This document shows, in pieces, positions 25,771 to 37,245 of a stretch of 64,000 nt of DNA (its first letter is position 1; every line of letters begins with the position of its first letter). The stretch lies in NCBI RefSeq assembly GCF_022376445.1, contig NW_025955007.1, positions 124,001 through 188,000 on the forward strand, in the 5' to 3' direction. A model generated the notes under the pieces. That model saw only the letters and a program-made list of their open reading frames with translations. It did no database searches and was not told the origin of the DNA. Made by a program: the position numbers and the translations under genes. Origin of the DNA: Fomitopsis serialis (taxonomy: Eukaryota; Basidiomycota; Agaricomycetes; Polyporales; Fomitopsidaceae).

Positions 25771-26662
25771 GGTGTTCAGCAGCAAGCCGGGCACGGGGCG
25801 GGATTGAAATGGGGCGGGCTGTCATTGCTGGTAGACGCGAGGGCGAGTATGTACATACAGATAATGACGATCTACATACATACTCGGTGCGATAGCGCGT
25901 GTGCGTGGGATCGGATCTGGGTGTGCCTTTCTCAAGGGGCGACTGCTTGGCTGCCGTCGGCGACGGCGCCCGCAGCTCGACGAGGATGGCAACGACGAGA
26001 GTGGTCGCCACGGCGTGGGCGAGCACGCGCGGACAACAGGCACACGGAGGGGAGGGGACGGTGATGGAAACACCGCAAGAGCATGCCCGTTCCGACAACA
26101 AATAAGTATTGTTGGAAGAGGGCAGCTGGGAAGAGACTAGCGCAGATGGCGTGATGTATCGGGCAGGGAGAGCCGGGAACACCGCCTGCCAGCGGCGGTA
26201 TCACAGGCGACCCACGCCGACCACCGCGCCGCCGTCTGCAATGCGTGAAAATGGCGGCGAGAGGGCTGGCGGCGTCGGTGTGCACAGGGAGCGAGCATCG
26301 TGCGCGACGGGGAGGAGGACATGTCGGGGTGGCGGAGGTGTTTGCGAGTGTTTGGGAGGGATAGCAAACGGGCGCTTGTCTGTGGAGGAGCGGTGGCGGG
26401 TTTATCTGTTGGCGCGTTGCTTGGCCGCTGCCGACCTGCTCCTCGTCGCTCTCACCGCATCTCTCCTCTCGTTTGTCTTCGTTCCAAAAAGGTGCCCCCT
26501 TCATCTCTTCCTTCTTCCTTCATCGCGAGCTTTCTTCTGAACGCACTGCAGGCCGTCGGTGTGCAGCAATCTCTGACGACGGCGACGATCGCGACGACAA
26601 CCTCCTCCCCTGCTGCCGCGTCCGCGCGCAGGCCCGTCTCCGCTGCATCCTAGCCGTGTTCC
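25771..26662. promoter_or_regulatory. Divergent promoter region, amidase / Bni4-like gene
   Basis: About 0.9 kb separates two genes transcribed away from each other. Pyrimidine-rich tracts near 26450-26525 precede the plus-strand gene, as is common just upstream of fungal transcription starts. No TATA box or known operator was identified, and the open frames here overlap on both strands and look like GC-rich noise. Confidence 0.4.
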
Positions 26663-29442
26663 ATGGCCGTGCTCGTCTCGCAGGACTGGCAGCCTCCCAA
26701 AGACCATACCATGGACGCGCTGCCCTCCCAATCCTCCGCCATCAACCCCGCCGTTCCTCGTCAGCGCTCATCACCCGCCAACGACCAGGCAGTGTCCCCC
26801 ACCATGTCCAACCAGCAGCAGCCCTACCCCTACCCCGTCCAGCAGCAGCAGCAGCAGCAGCAGGCCGGCTGGTCGCCCGCCCACTCGCCGCAGCAGTACT
26901 ACCCTGCCTTCTACCAAAACCAGCCGTCCTACCCCGTCCACGGCCACCCGCCCCAGCAGCAGATGCACGCCCCCTACTACGACCCCGCCAACAACCAGTA
27001 CGCCCAGTGGGCCTATCAGCAGATGATGTTCACCGCCCAGCAGCAGGCCCATCAAATGTCCCACGTCCCCCAGCACATCGGCTCCCAGCGCGGTAGGTCC
27101 GCGCCGCCGTCTGGCGACTACTTTGCGATCAACCAGCTCCCCGGGTTCAATCCCTTCCCCAGCGGCACACCGCCCCCGCATCCGTCGCAGCTGCCCAACG
27201 GCGGCTACCCGCCGAGCGACCAGCAGCCTCCGCAGTACCAGGGCTTCCACCCGTACCGACGCCCGCCGCGCCAGGCGTCGGCGTCCAGCCAGGATCCAGC
27301 CCCGAACGGCGAGTGGCGGCCCCCGCCGCAGACAGGTCCTTTCCAGGCGCCGTACGTCCGCGCCGACGCTGCCGGATCGTCGACATCGATCAACTCGTCG
27401 TCCAGCAGCCAGCGACAGCGCACGAACAGCAACCAGGGTCCGCCTGCATCCCCGCCCTCGTCCCTCCATGTAAAGCCGAGCAGCCACCCTCGCGGCGGGA
27501 GCGCTGTGTCTTCCCCACCGCCCAGCACGTCCTCGCAACGAACACACGGCCGCACGTCTTCCACGTCTTCCGCATCTTCTACGACACGCGCACCCAGCAC
27601 GACGACTGCCTCCACCTCGGTACCCGCGGCTGGCGGCGCGACGCAACGAAAGCCGTCGCCGCTCTCGCAGGGTAATTTTACCGCAGCGGAGAAGCGAATG
27701 TCCCGCGACGACAGCGACCTGGCCGCGATGCTGGAGCCGAACCCGAACGCACCAGGCGTGCGCAGCGGTGGGCTCAAAGGGCGATTGCGACGTGCACTCT
27801 CGCTCGGAGCGAACAACACGCTGCTCGAGGAGGACGAGGGCGGCGAGGAGGACACAGCGAAGGGGGCGCGCCCGGCTCCCACGGGGAGCGGGAGCTCACA
27901 GGCGACGATCACGGGGGACGACGAGTCCACGGCGACGGTGCAGAAGAAAAAGTCGCGGTCACTGTTCAACTCACGGCTCAATCGCTCGACGGACAATATC
28001 TCTCTGTCTTCAACCATGTCCTCTGCGTCGATGGTCATCCGAAAGCTCGGCTCGATCGGGAAGCTCACACGCCGCAACTCGCTTGCGGGGATAACGTCAC
28101 TCTTCAAAGACAAGAAGGAGAAAGAGGACGAGGAAGCTGCTGTCGCCGCCGGGAAAAAGACCAAGAAGAAGAAGGGTGAAAAGGGCGCCCCCGCAGAAGC
28201 TAGCGTGTCGATGGCTACCGCGGAGCTTGACCGCACGGAGTACGGTGGCCCAGAGCTCGCAGGGCTCAGTCCCGCCGCGCGACTCGCGCGGCAGCATACG
28301 CTGAAGAGCAACGCCGAGGCCGCTGCAAAGGCCAAGGCCGAGGCCGAGGCGCGTGCCGCCGCCGCCGCAGCAGCAGCGGCGCAGAACGGCGAGCAAGTGG
28401 ACGTGCCGACGACGTGGGAGAAGAACACCACGAACCGGCAGGGCGATCCCGCAGGTGGACGACGGGTGAACGAGGAGGGGATGGGCATCGTGGACGACAA
28501 CTCAGATAGCGGCAGCGACGAGGGGCCGCAAGACCGCCATCCGCAGAACTACAGCATGGACGGGTGGGACGACGACGAGGACTGGAACGAGGCGCAGGAG
28601 GAGGAGGACGTGACGATCCGGGCGGAGTTCGAGCATGCGACGCTGGAGGACCAGGAGGAGATGGAGCCGTGGGCGGTGAACGTGCGGAGGAGCGTCGAGA
28701 AGGCACGGAAGCCGGCGAAGGGCATCTTGAAAAGTGAGTCGCCCGTCTGTCAGGAGGTCTAGACTGACCGTGTCCGTCCCAGCGCAAGGCTACGAGCAGG
28801 ACGCGTACCTCCACCCGGAGCCGCCGTTCGCGCGCATGCGCTCAAACTCGTACGACTCGGCGCCCTCGCGCAGCGGCGAGCTCGGCCCGCTCGCGCGCAT
28901 ACCGTCGCCCGACCCCGACCACATCGACGGGCTGCACAAACACAACTCGCATAGCCCGCCAAATGGTCAGGGCGCGTCGAACAACGGCGTGTTCATCCCG
29001 CCGCTGGCCTTCGAGAGCAATGGGCTCTCACTCGACTCGCCGAAGGACGTCACCGACACGAGCAGTGTGAACTCGGGCGCCACGGAGAAGGTCTCTTCAC
29101 ACATCCGAACTCGTCTGCACCGGCGCTGTCGGCGATGTTCTCGCCAAATCCGCCGACGCTCTCGCAGCGTTCTGCGACGGCGCCGGCAAAGCGACTCGCC
29201 TTCGCGTCCAATCTGTCGGTCTATGACACGTTCCCAGCGGCGGTGTACGACAGGCGAAGCGAACCTGCGACATGGAGCCGGCTCACGCCGGCGTTGGCGC
29301 AACGCATAAAGGAGGAGCTAAACTCGTACAAGATGGAGGAGATGGAAGTGCATGCTTCGAGCCGTGTCCAGTGCGTACCTTCCGTTGTCCCTAGCTACAT
29401 CGTCGCTGACCGTCTTGCCACAGCACACAATTCTTCGTTTGA
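26663..29442 (+). CDS. Low-complexity scaffold with Bni4/Afr1-like C-terminus
   Basis: Exons 26663-28733, 28783-29370 and 29424-29442. The N-terminal 300 residues are Gln/Pro-rich (a run of Gln near residues 60-70), then Ser/Thr-rich, a Lys-rich stretch, an Ala-rich coiled-coil-like stretch (ARLARQHTLKSNAEAAAKAK), and acidic DDDEDW. The C-terminus has NLSVYDTFPAAVYDRR, then LTPALAQRIKEELNSYKMEE and SRVHTQFFV at the stop. From memory this pattern (YDRR..., LTP-LA--IKEELN-YK-EM, THFF end) matches the C-terminus of yeast Bni4/Afr1-type proteins, which link septins and protein phosphatase 1. Frame changes once near 29085 (AAGGTCTC, where AAGGGTCTC would keep frame); a weak 87-base intron is the alternative. 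Start could also be the Met at 26711. Confidence 0.6.
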
Positions 29443-30228
29443 TACTTACTCACGTGGAGGCGGCTTTCGGTTCCTTCTCACTTCTCACTTGTGCGACATT
29501 GCAAAACAATTACTACGGTTCCCCGCGTCCTGCCTGTTGCACTCACCCCCTTTCACAAAGCCCGCCTCTCCCATTCAACCGCTGCCCCAGTCGTCGTCCC
29601 TTGCACCACTATTCGCACATGACAGCTGTTCACGCACTTTTTGGATCAGATATTCGCGGTTCTCGATCTCATCTCAAGTTATAGTATACCCCATCAATGC
29701 CCCAATGTGTAATACTATGACGCATCGTGTCGGTCCGATCCCTACGTACATGTACGCTGTGCCGTACTTATTTGACATCTCATTCCTTTTTGCACTCATA
29801 CGGACCTTGCATGGCTGCAGTGTGCGCATCATAGCTAACTCTTATCACGCATTCCTGTTCGTAATCATCTTGGTCCGTCCGCTCGCTCTTCCCGTATTCT
29901 TACTGCGCAACTATCTACTTTCATCTCTCACATCGATGTGTCGTAAGCTGCCGGCAGTCCTGAGACGAACCGATGAACAGCTCGTACGTTATTGCCAGTG
30001 AGGATGTCAATTCTGTTGCATCCCTACATCGCACCGAGTACAGTACAGACAACTCGGTGAGTACACTGGAAAGAGCAGGAATAACAAGACGAGTATTGTG
30101 CCAATAATCTACATACGTGCGTGCTTAGTGTGAGAGGGCTATGATGATGCGGGCTGATATGGTAAAGTCAAGAATGTCCCAACGACAACGTCCGACGAGG
30201 TGAAAGATTTGGAATGCTATTCTCAGCA
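29443..30228. other. Gap between convergent genes
   Basis: 3' flanks of the Bni4-like gene and RPB1. The plus-strand frame stays open to 30001 by chance: it follows the correct stop at 29440-29442 and has no family features. No polyadenylation signal could be assigned with confidence. Confidence 0.4.
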
Positions 30229-33200
30229 TCACTCCCAGGACGGTGAGGTGCTGTATGAGTGATTGCGAGAGGCAGACCCGTTCTGCTGCGGTGGCGGTGG
30301 CGGCTGCTGTGCCGGGCTCGATGGCGACCATTGCGGCGACGTCGGACTGTACGCGGGGGACGCAGGAGCTGTAACGGCGCTTCAGTGACGGCTCCAATGT
30401 CATATACGCAGATTATACTCACAGTATGCAGGGGCTACGAGGGTTGAGATGAGGCAGATCAGTAACACATCAAGACACATCTACTGGAATACGTACAAGC
30501 TGGCGAGTAGGTTGGCGACGTCGGTGCTAAAGGGACGTTAACAACAGCGTAGCAAGGGTTGCACGGTTACTCACAGTACTTGGGAGATGCGGGTGACGCT
30601 GGCGAGGTCGGTGAATACTTCGGCGACGAAGGAGACATCTGGGCAGGAGCTATTGATCGTGTCAATCACAAATTCGAATAGTATAAATCCTTTGAACCTA
30701 CACGTCGGAGAGTCTGCAAGCATTGAAGACGTCAGAGCAAGGCGAAGACTCAGGTCAGAGACACTTACATCTCGGTGAAGCCGGGCTGAACGATGGACTC
30801 GTTGGTGAGTACCGTGGCGACGTTGGGCTGAACGACGGGGACTGCGGGCTGTATCGAGGCGACGTCGGGGAGAATGATGGCGAAGTGGGTGAGTAGCGAG
30901 GACTCGTGGGTGAGTATCCCGGCGATGTGAGGTTCAGAGCTGGGGACGTCGGCGAGTATGTAGGCGAGGTTGGTCCACGGGCTCGGTCGTAGAATGGTGA
31001 CGTTGCGTAGGGCGAGGTGCCGAACGGGGAGGTCGCACCACCGTATGGCGATGGTGGTACATACGGAGACGTCGGCGAATACACATTCGGCGAGCTAGGA
31101 CTGTATCCGGGGGCCGCTGGCGACATGCCTCCAGCACCCATGGGGCTCTGCCCGAACCCGAGATACGAGAAGTTCGCTGGGTCTTCACCACCATTGACAG
31201 CAAGTGGTGAGAACGCAGCGGCTTCTCCTTTGAACGAAGCATCGGCGTTCCATGTCGGCGAGTTGGAATCGTAAGGGGTCATAGCCACTTGACCCGGCGT
31301 CATGCCAGCGTCGACTTGAGCCGCCATGAGGGTCTGCACAGGCAGCCGGTGGTCTACAATCACATCCTTGAGCATATCAATGTCCAGGGCGACGTCAAAC
31401 GCGCCAGTTCCCATAGGTGCCATTTGCCCGAATATGACGTTCTCCGCGATACCATGGCAGTCATCTCTCTCGCCAACTGCAGCCGCCTCCATCAGGATCT
31501 CGACGGTCTCCTCGAACGAACTCCGCATGAGCGCGCCCGTGTCAGCTCGATTGATTCCATGCCGGGTGATAGCCATCAGTGTACCGCGATGTGTCATGAG
31601 ATCGCACAGCAACGATAGATGTCGATAATTGACATAGGACCCGTCGAACTCGATGACACCACGGAGTTCCTTCATGATGGCGACGCGGGCAGCTTCGATA
31701 CCGAGTACATTGAAGATCTCGACACAACTGTTTGAGTACGTTCGCCGGAAGTCCACGCCGTCGACGGTCATGACGGTCTTGAGATTGACACCGTCCGTCT
31801 CGAGAACCCACTCTTTCTCCTGGTGGGCCTTGATGCTGCCCTCGTCGGTGATGACAACTTTGTCGTGCTCGAGCAAGAACACGCGGTTGATCCCGGGTAC
31901 ACCACGCAGGCTGATTGAGTTCAGCATAGTGTTCTCGAGTTGTCGAAGGAAGATATCCTCTTCCACGGTCTCCATACCATCCTCGTCCTTGTCGGCACCA
32001 CCTAACACACGGCAGCGAATGATGAGCTTCTCGGAGTTGTCTTCACTCCAAATGACGAACAGGTCAGTCTTGAAACTCTCCGCGATCCGACCAGCGACGT
32101 AGGACATCGTCAGCTTACGATCGATCATCTTCGCACGATCCAGCTCCAGACGCAAGAGCCACGGAGACTGGAGGTGTAGCTTCTGTTCAACCTCCTCGTC
32201 GGGGATTGCAAAGAACGACTCGACGAAAACGCTGTCCTCCTCGATGATGGTGGAAGTCGGATCGGGATCATACCAGATCTCCACCGCCGCCGTGACAGTG
32301 CGCAGAGACGTGTATGCCAACTCCTGTTGAACTCCGTTCGCAAGAATCTTGTCCTTGGCGATGTGCGGTGCGAGGAACACGGAGAGTGAGGGCGTCTTGA
32401 TGTTCGTCGCGACGTTGATGATTTCCTTCAACCGCGGCACACCGAGCGTGACGTTCTTACTGGATACACCGGCATAGTGGAACGTGTTCAGCGTCATCTG
32501 CGTCGCCGGTTCACCGATAGATTGCGCTGCGAGCGTACCGCACATCTCGCCTGGGTGCGCCACGGATTGATTGAACTTCGCCTCGACTTCGCCAAGAACC
32601 CACTCGAATGCTTCCTGGTTCAAGTGAAAGCGCTCCAGGACTCTCCGCGCAGCGAACGTAGCACGAAGGTGAGTGCGGAACAGGAGAGTTGCGTTGTTCT
32701 GGGCCTCCTGCGAGATACGACCATCGCCACGAACAACAACTAGGCGCTCTGCCAGCTCGCGCACGGAGTCGATGATGTAAGCGGGGTCGAGGTCACTTGG
32801 TTTGCGTCGGTCGATATGGAAGATTTGTATCGCGTTCTGTACAATCCGCTGAAGGTTGACGGGAAGGTGGTGAGGGACACTGGGATCCTGAGAACGGAAT
32901 ACGAATTCGCGTAGCAGGCGGCGATCTTGGACGAGCTGGTCGTACTCCTCGTCAAGCTTCCCTTGCAGCTCCAGAGAACTGTCGTCCAAGCCAGCCTGGA
33001 GTACTCCGGGTAGGAAACCTCCAGACGGATCCGTAACGTCAACGCGGTAGTTGTGGGCGAATTCGCGGTCGTTCAGAGCAAACGTCTCGATGTTTTGGCG
33101 CTCGATGAATGCACCATCCATGCCGTCTTCGCCATACACGAACTGAACGAGATCGCCGAGGGAATTTCGGACCGTTCCATCGTAACATACCGCGACATCC

Positions 33201-36200
33201 TCGAGTGCCTTGACGAGACGCCGCTGGATATAACCCGTCTCCGCTGTTTTGACAGCGGTATCGATCAGACCCTCTCGTCCAGCCATGGCGTGGAAGAAGA
33301 ATTCCTGTGGCGTCAGACCACGAAGGTACGAGTTCTCAACGAATCCGCGAGCTTCCGGGCTAAAGTCGTCCTTGGTGAAGTGCGGAAGCGTCCGGTGGCG
33401 GAAACCAAATGGTATCGACGCCCTTCGACGATCTGTTGGCCGACGCAAACCGACATCTGGGAGATGTTGATGAAGGACCCCTTGGATCCGGCGGTTACCA
33501 TCTGCTTCACGTTGTTATCCTCCTTCAAGGCCTTTTGCGCGTACTGCCCGTTCTGGTCACGAGCCAGGTTGAGCTCTCGCTCCACTCGACTCTCGAAGGA
33601 CTCTCGGATGGTCATGCCAGGCGCGGCTTTGAGACGATCGTGCGTGGCGTCCTCGATGGCTTGGACGACGCTCTGCTTCCGGATCGAGATCTGCTCCTTG
33701 ATATGCTCCATCGTGTTTCGATCCGCGATGGTGTCGCCGATACCGATGCTAAAACCGTTGTGGAACAACCAATAATTCACGACCTGCTGCAGACCCGTGA
33801 ACAGGGTCCTCGTAGCCTCTGGACCCTTCTCGCGGAAGCAGATATGGATGAGACCGCCTTGAGACGCTCCCACGGTCTTCTTGTCAACGATGCCGAAGAT
33901 GATCTCTCCGTTCTCGACATTCATGCCGTCATCGAAGACGGGGTTTGCGGACTTGGGATCCGGCGAACGGAAGACGTTGAGACCTCGGGGTATGCACATA
34001 CTGAGGATCTGTTTGCCGGTCCACAAAGGTTTAGGCTTGATGATGGCAGGCGTCGGTATAGAGCCGTCCCAGTCTGGCACCCATAGAAGGATATTCTGCA
34101 CTTGGGTCCAATCGAGAAACGAATCGCGCAGGGTAAACTTGCGGATACCGCAAAGCGTATCTTGCACGATTGCCATGACGGGTTTGTTAGCCTGTGGCGA
34201 GATGATCTGAGGAGGTGTTTGCGTGAGTGACTATCATTAGAAGTGAGGACAAGTCATACTTGTCGGGGCACCCAGGCGATTTGACTCAACTCAGCACGAG
34301 TCTCCTCGCTTTGTGGCACGCTGCAAACATCGTCAGGTCACTGGAAAGTATACGAAAAGAAGCTTTACTTACTGCATGTTCATTTCGTCACCATCGAAAT
34401 CGGCGTTGTATGGAGGCGTGACGGACAGATTTAACCGGAAAGCTACACGAGTCAGTCGCATTGATCCACCGCAGTCGGAATGGACGTACTAGAGTATGGC
34501 ATGAGTTTGACTCGATGGCTCATCATACTCATCTTGTGCAGACTAGGCTGCCGATTGAAGAGAACGAAACTATCATATTGGTGAGATTCATGCAGCATAC
34601 GGGCGGCTGAATGTACGTACTCTCCATCCCTCAGGTGTCGTTCGACGATCCAGCCGTACTGCAGGAAGGCGTCTGCGCGCTTGTTGTACCGGAGGTCTAT
34701 CCGCTCTCCCGTGTCCCGAACAACGTATCGTGCACCCGGGTATGCGGTCGGGCCGTTCCTGACAAGCTCCTGCAAGTATGCGATATTGTACGGCGTCACT
34801 GCGATACCGTAAGTATGGATCTGATGCGTGATTACCACGCTTTACGTACCACGCTCGGGGTAGGTCAGATTCATGGCGATGCTCTTCGGTACGCCAACCT
34901 CGTCAAGCTCGAGGTTCGGATCGCCAGTAATGACCGTACGCGCGGAGAAGTCCACACGTTTGCCCATCAGATTGCCCCGCAGCCGGCCCTCTTTACCCTT
35001 CAGACGAGCGCGGATAGCTTTCACGGCCTGCCAGATTTCTGCAGAGCCTGCGGAATTCCAGCAATATCATTGTCCATGTACGTTGCAACGTGGAACTGCA
35101 ACGTCGGGCATCAGCAGACGTTGTGCACCATTTAGACTCTACGCACCTGAAGGAGCTGCTCGAATTCGGTGATGACGTGAGCCGGAGCACCCTCCTGCTC
35201 GCAACGGCGGACATTTTGCGACGCCTTTATGATATCGCCCAGCTTGTATGTCAGATCATCTTCGCTCCGCATCGTGCCACCGTCTACCGCAATGCTCGGT
35301 CGCACAGGGGGCGGCGGTACGGGCATAACGGTCAAGATCATCCATTCCGGCCGCGCGTAGTCCTCCGAGAGGCCCAACATGTGCAGGTCAGCGTCAGAAA
35401 TCTTCTTCAATGCCGTGTAAACTTCGTGCGGAGGGAAGAGCCGCTTGTCTGGCTGCAACGACTTCACCTCCTGCAGGGAGATTAGAATTGGCTCCCAATG
35501 GTAGCCCTGGAACAAACCTCATCGTCGTCCTTCGACCTCTTGTATTGCACGAAGAGCTTGAGGCCTTCTTTTCGAATCAACGGCTGTGCAGCACCACAAC
35601 CCCCATGACCCTTCTTCGGCTCGTCATTTTCCGGGCCATCAGGATCGTCCTTAGGATCATCCGTCTCGCACATCATCTTCCCCTTGCAGGCGTTCCAGAC
35701 AGTTTGCATTCGCGCTTTCGGGTCACGGTGGGTGCGTTTGATCTTCTCGGCGAACCCCACGTCCGACTTACAGATGGCACCATCATCGAAGAATATGAAA
35801 CATGAACGTCAGCAAAGGTTCGTAGTTACCTGCACAATCGCGTCGTGCAGCATCCTGCGACGAGTACCACATAACAACGGAACAACAGGGGGCTACAGAA
35901 CTCGAGTTATCAAGTGCTGGCCAAAGACAAGCCACTCAGCCTGCGTCACAGGGAGGGCTGTCTGACCATCCATCGCAGCGTGGTTCACAAGAATCCATCG
36001 CATACATTTTCGCACTATCTCGCTCAGCCCCCCATTTCACCACGCCACTGCGTGTCCAACCAGCGCCGGATGGTGTAGCGGTCAACGCGGCGATCAAGCG
36101 ACCGAAAACGCGCGTCTCCCTCACCCGGGCGGAAGAACGCCTCGATTGTCGAGGACATCCGCAGAGCGGGCTTGGGGTTCTCCATGTGTGGAGAGAGCCC

Positions 36201-36708
36201 CCAGAAAATTGGGTGGTGGGGTGCGAACGAGTAGAGGAAAAGAACAAAACTCACGCTGCTAACTTTCAACCTCCCGCAATTTACGCAAATACACTCCAAA
36301 ATCTTCTTCACTTTCACGATGAAGCCTAAGAAACAGTCAAGGGTATGTCCATTGTATTGCGGATGCGACGTACCTGGGTGAAAGACAGGTCTGGCAAGCT
36401 CAATGTGGCCGAAATGCCCAGGGCATTCCGACATCCCCTCTCCACACGTCTGACACTTGAAATTCCTGTCTATAGTACCCATCCGGGGATCCATCAAGCC
36501 ACCCGCCCTAGGCTTGTGTGTCGCCTCATCCATGACTTCAGGATGCTCGATTTTCGCGACCGAATACGCTTTCTGGACAAGACGTGAGATTAAAGCAGCA
36601 AGATATTCCAACAACACGCACGATCTCTTCAGGTGAGAGAATGCCAAACTGAACCTCCTTCACTTTGCGGATCGGCGCCGCAGAGTACGCAAACTGGTGG
36701 CCTAGCAT
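30229..36708 (-). CDS. RPB1: RNA polymerase II largest subunit Rpb1
   Basis: Start [20 protein letters not shown] at 36708. In order: the clamp zinc site [17 protein letters not shown]; a second zinc-binding region near KMMCETDD...HGGCG; the switch/lid region ending in [20 protein letters not shown]; the catalytic Mg loop [12 protein letters not shown] (34390-34420); [26 protein letters not shown]; the funnel/bridge helix region [16 protein letters not shown]; and GAPS-like trigger-loop neighbourhood [17 protein letters not shown]. The C-terminal domain has about 25 degenerate YSPTSPS repeats, many with Arg, Lys or Phe substitutions, and a PPPPPQQ tail ending SPSWE. One base is missing near 33419 between EGRR and [13 protein letters not shown], unacceptable in an essential single-copy gene and therefore probably a consensus error. 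Divergent from VPS27. Confidence 0.95.
30423..30434 (-). other. RPB1: 12-base microexon in the RPB1 CTD
   Basis: CTCGTAG|CCCCTGCATACT|GTGAGT on the minus strand encodes the core of S-P-A-Y. Joined to the 30-base exon 30497-30526 and the last exon 30229-30368 it keeps both frame and heptad register ([20 protein letters not shown]). Confidence 0.7.
30702..30713 (-). other. RPB1: 12-base microexon in the RPB1 CTD
   Basis: CTTGCAG|ACTCTCCGACGT|GTAGGT on the minus strand. It joins exon end CCGAGAT at 30769 to exon 30575-30649, giving [18 protein letters not shown] in register. Confidence 0.7.
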
Positions 36709-37245
36709 GATGACAGAGTCGTCGAGGACAATAGAAACGCTGGAGCACAGAAGTCGGCAAAGGGCGAAGGGATTAGCAGTAGCTAGTACGATAGGGAACC
36801 GAGGAGTCTATTCAGACAGGTATATATCGACGTTGACGCGTTCCGCGTATCCTCGTTGAGGACGGGTCGCTCAGGAGGTTGTCGCGGATTTTTGACCGAG
36901 CTGAGTAAACGCCGTCAGACGCGGTCGGATCGTCCAGAGCTCGCGAGAGCTGTCGTTAGCGGGCCTAGAGACGCTCTGAGAGCTGTGACCAAGACCAAGA
37001 AGTGCCGGAGAGGGGCGACGACGGGCGGGACGACGACGGCGAGGTGGTTGGAGGACAACTCACGATGAGCCGCACAAGGGTCGGGGCCGTGCCTTTAGTC
37101 ACGCCCTCCTGCGGACCACACGCTCGGTCACGCTCAGTCACACTGCGTCACACCCGCGCAGCCTGAGCACTTGAGCGAGCGCCGGGCTGGGTGAGGTCAG
37201 CGCTCACAACTGGCGCAGCGCAACGAACACTCCTCATCGCCCACC
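36709..37245. promoter_or_regulatory. Shared divergent promoter, RPB1 / VPS27
   Basis: A 537-base interval lies between the two start codons. It contains ACACTGCGTCACACCC- and CACGCTCGGTCACGCTCAGT-like GC-rich direct repeats around 37100-37160 but no TATA element, as expected for housekeeping genes. The repeats may be binding sites; that is inference only. Confidence 0.4.

Noticed and set aside
26771..27646. 291-codon minus-strand open frame
   Set aside because: Arg/Gly/Val shadow of the Gln/Pro-rich N-terminus of the same plus-strand gene.
27205..28500. 431-codon minus-strand open frame opposite the Bni4-like gene
   Set aside because: It is the complement of GC-rich, low-complexity coding sequence; residues mirror the codons of the plus gene and no domain is visible.
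29498..30001. Continuation of the plus-strand frame after the Bni4-like gene
   Set aside because: Splicing at 29370/29424 gives the expected terminal motif and a stop at 29440-29442; the longer frame is hydrophobic noise.
33400..33440. Programmed frameshift in RPB1
   Set aside because: No slippery heptamer or pseudoknot is apparent, RPB1 is not known to use recoding, and similar one-base losses occur in unrelated genes nearby.
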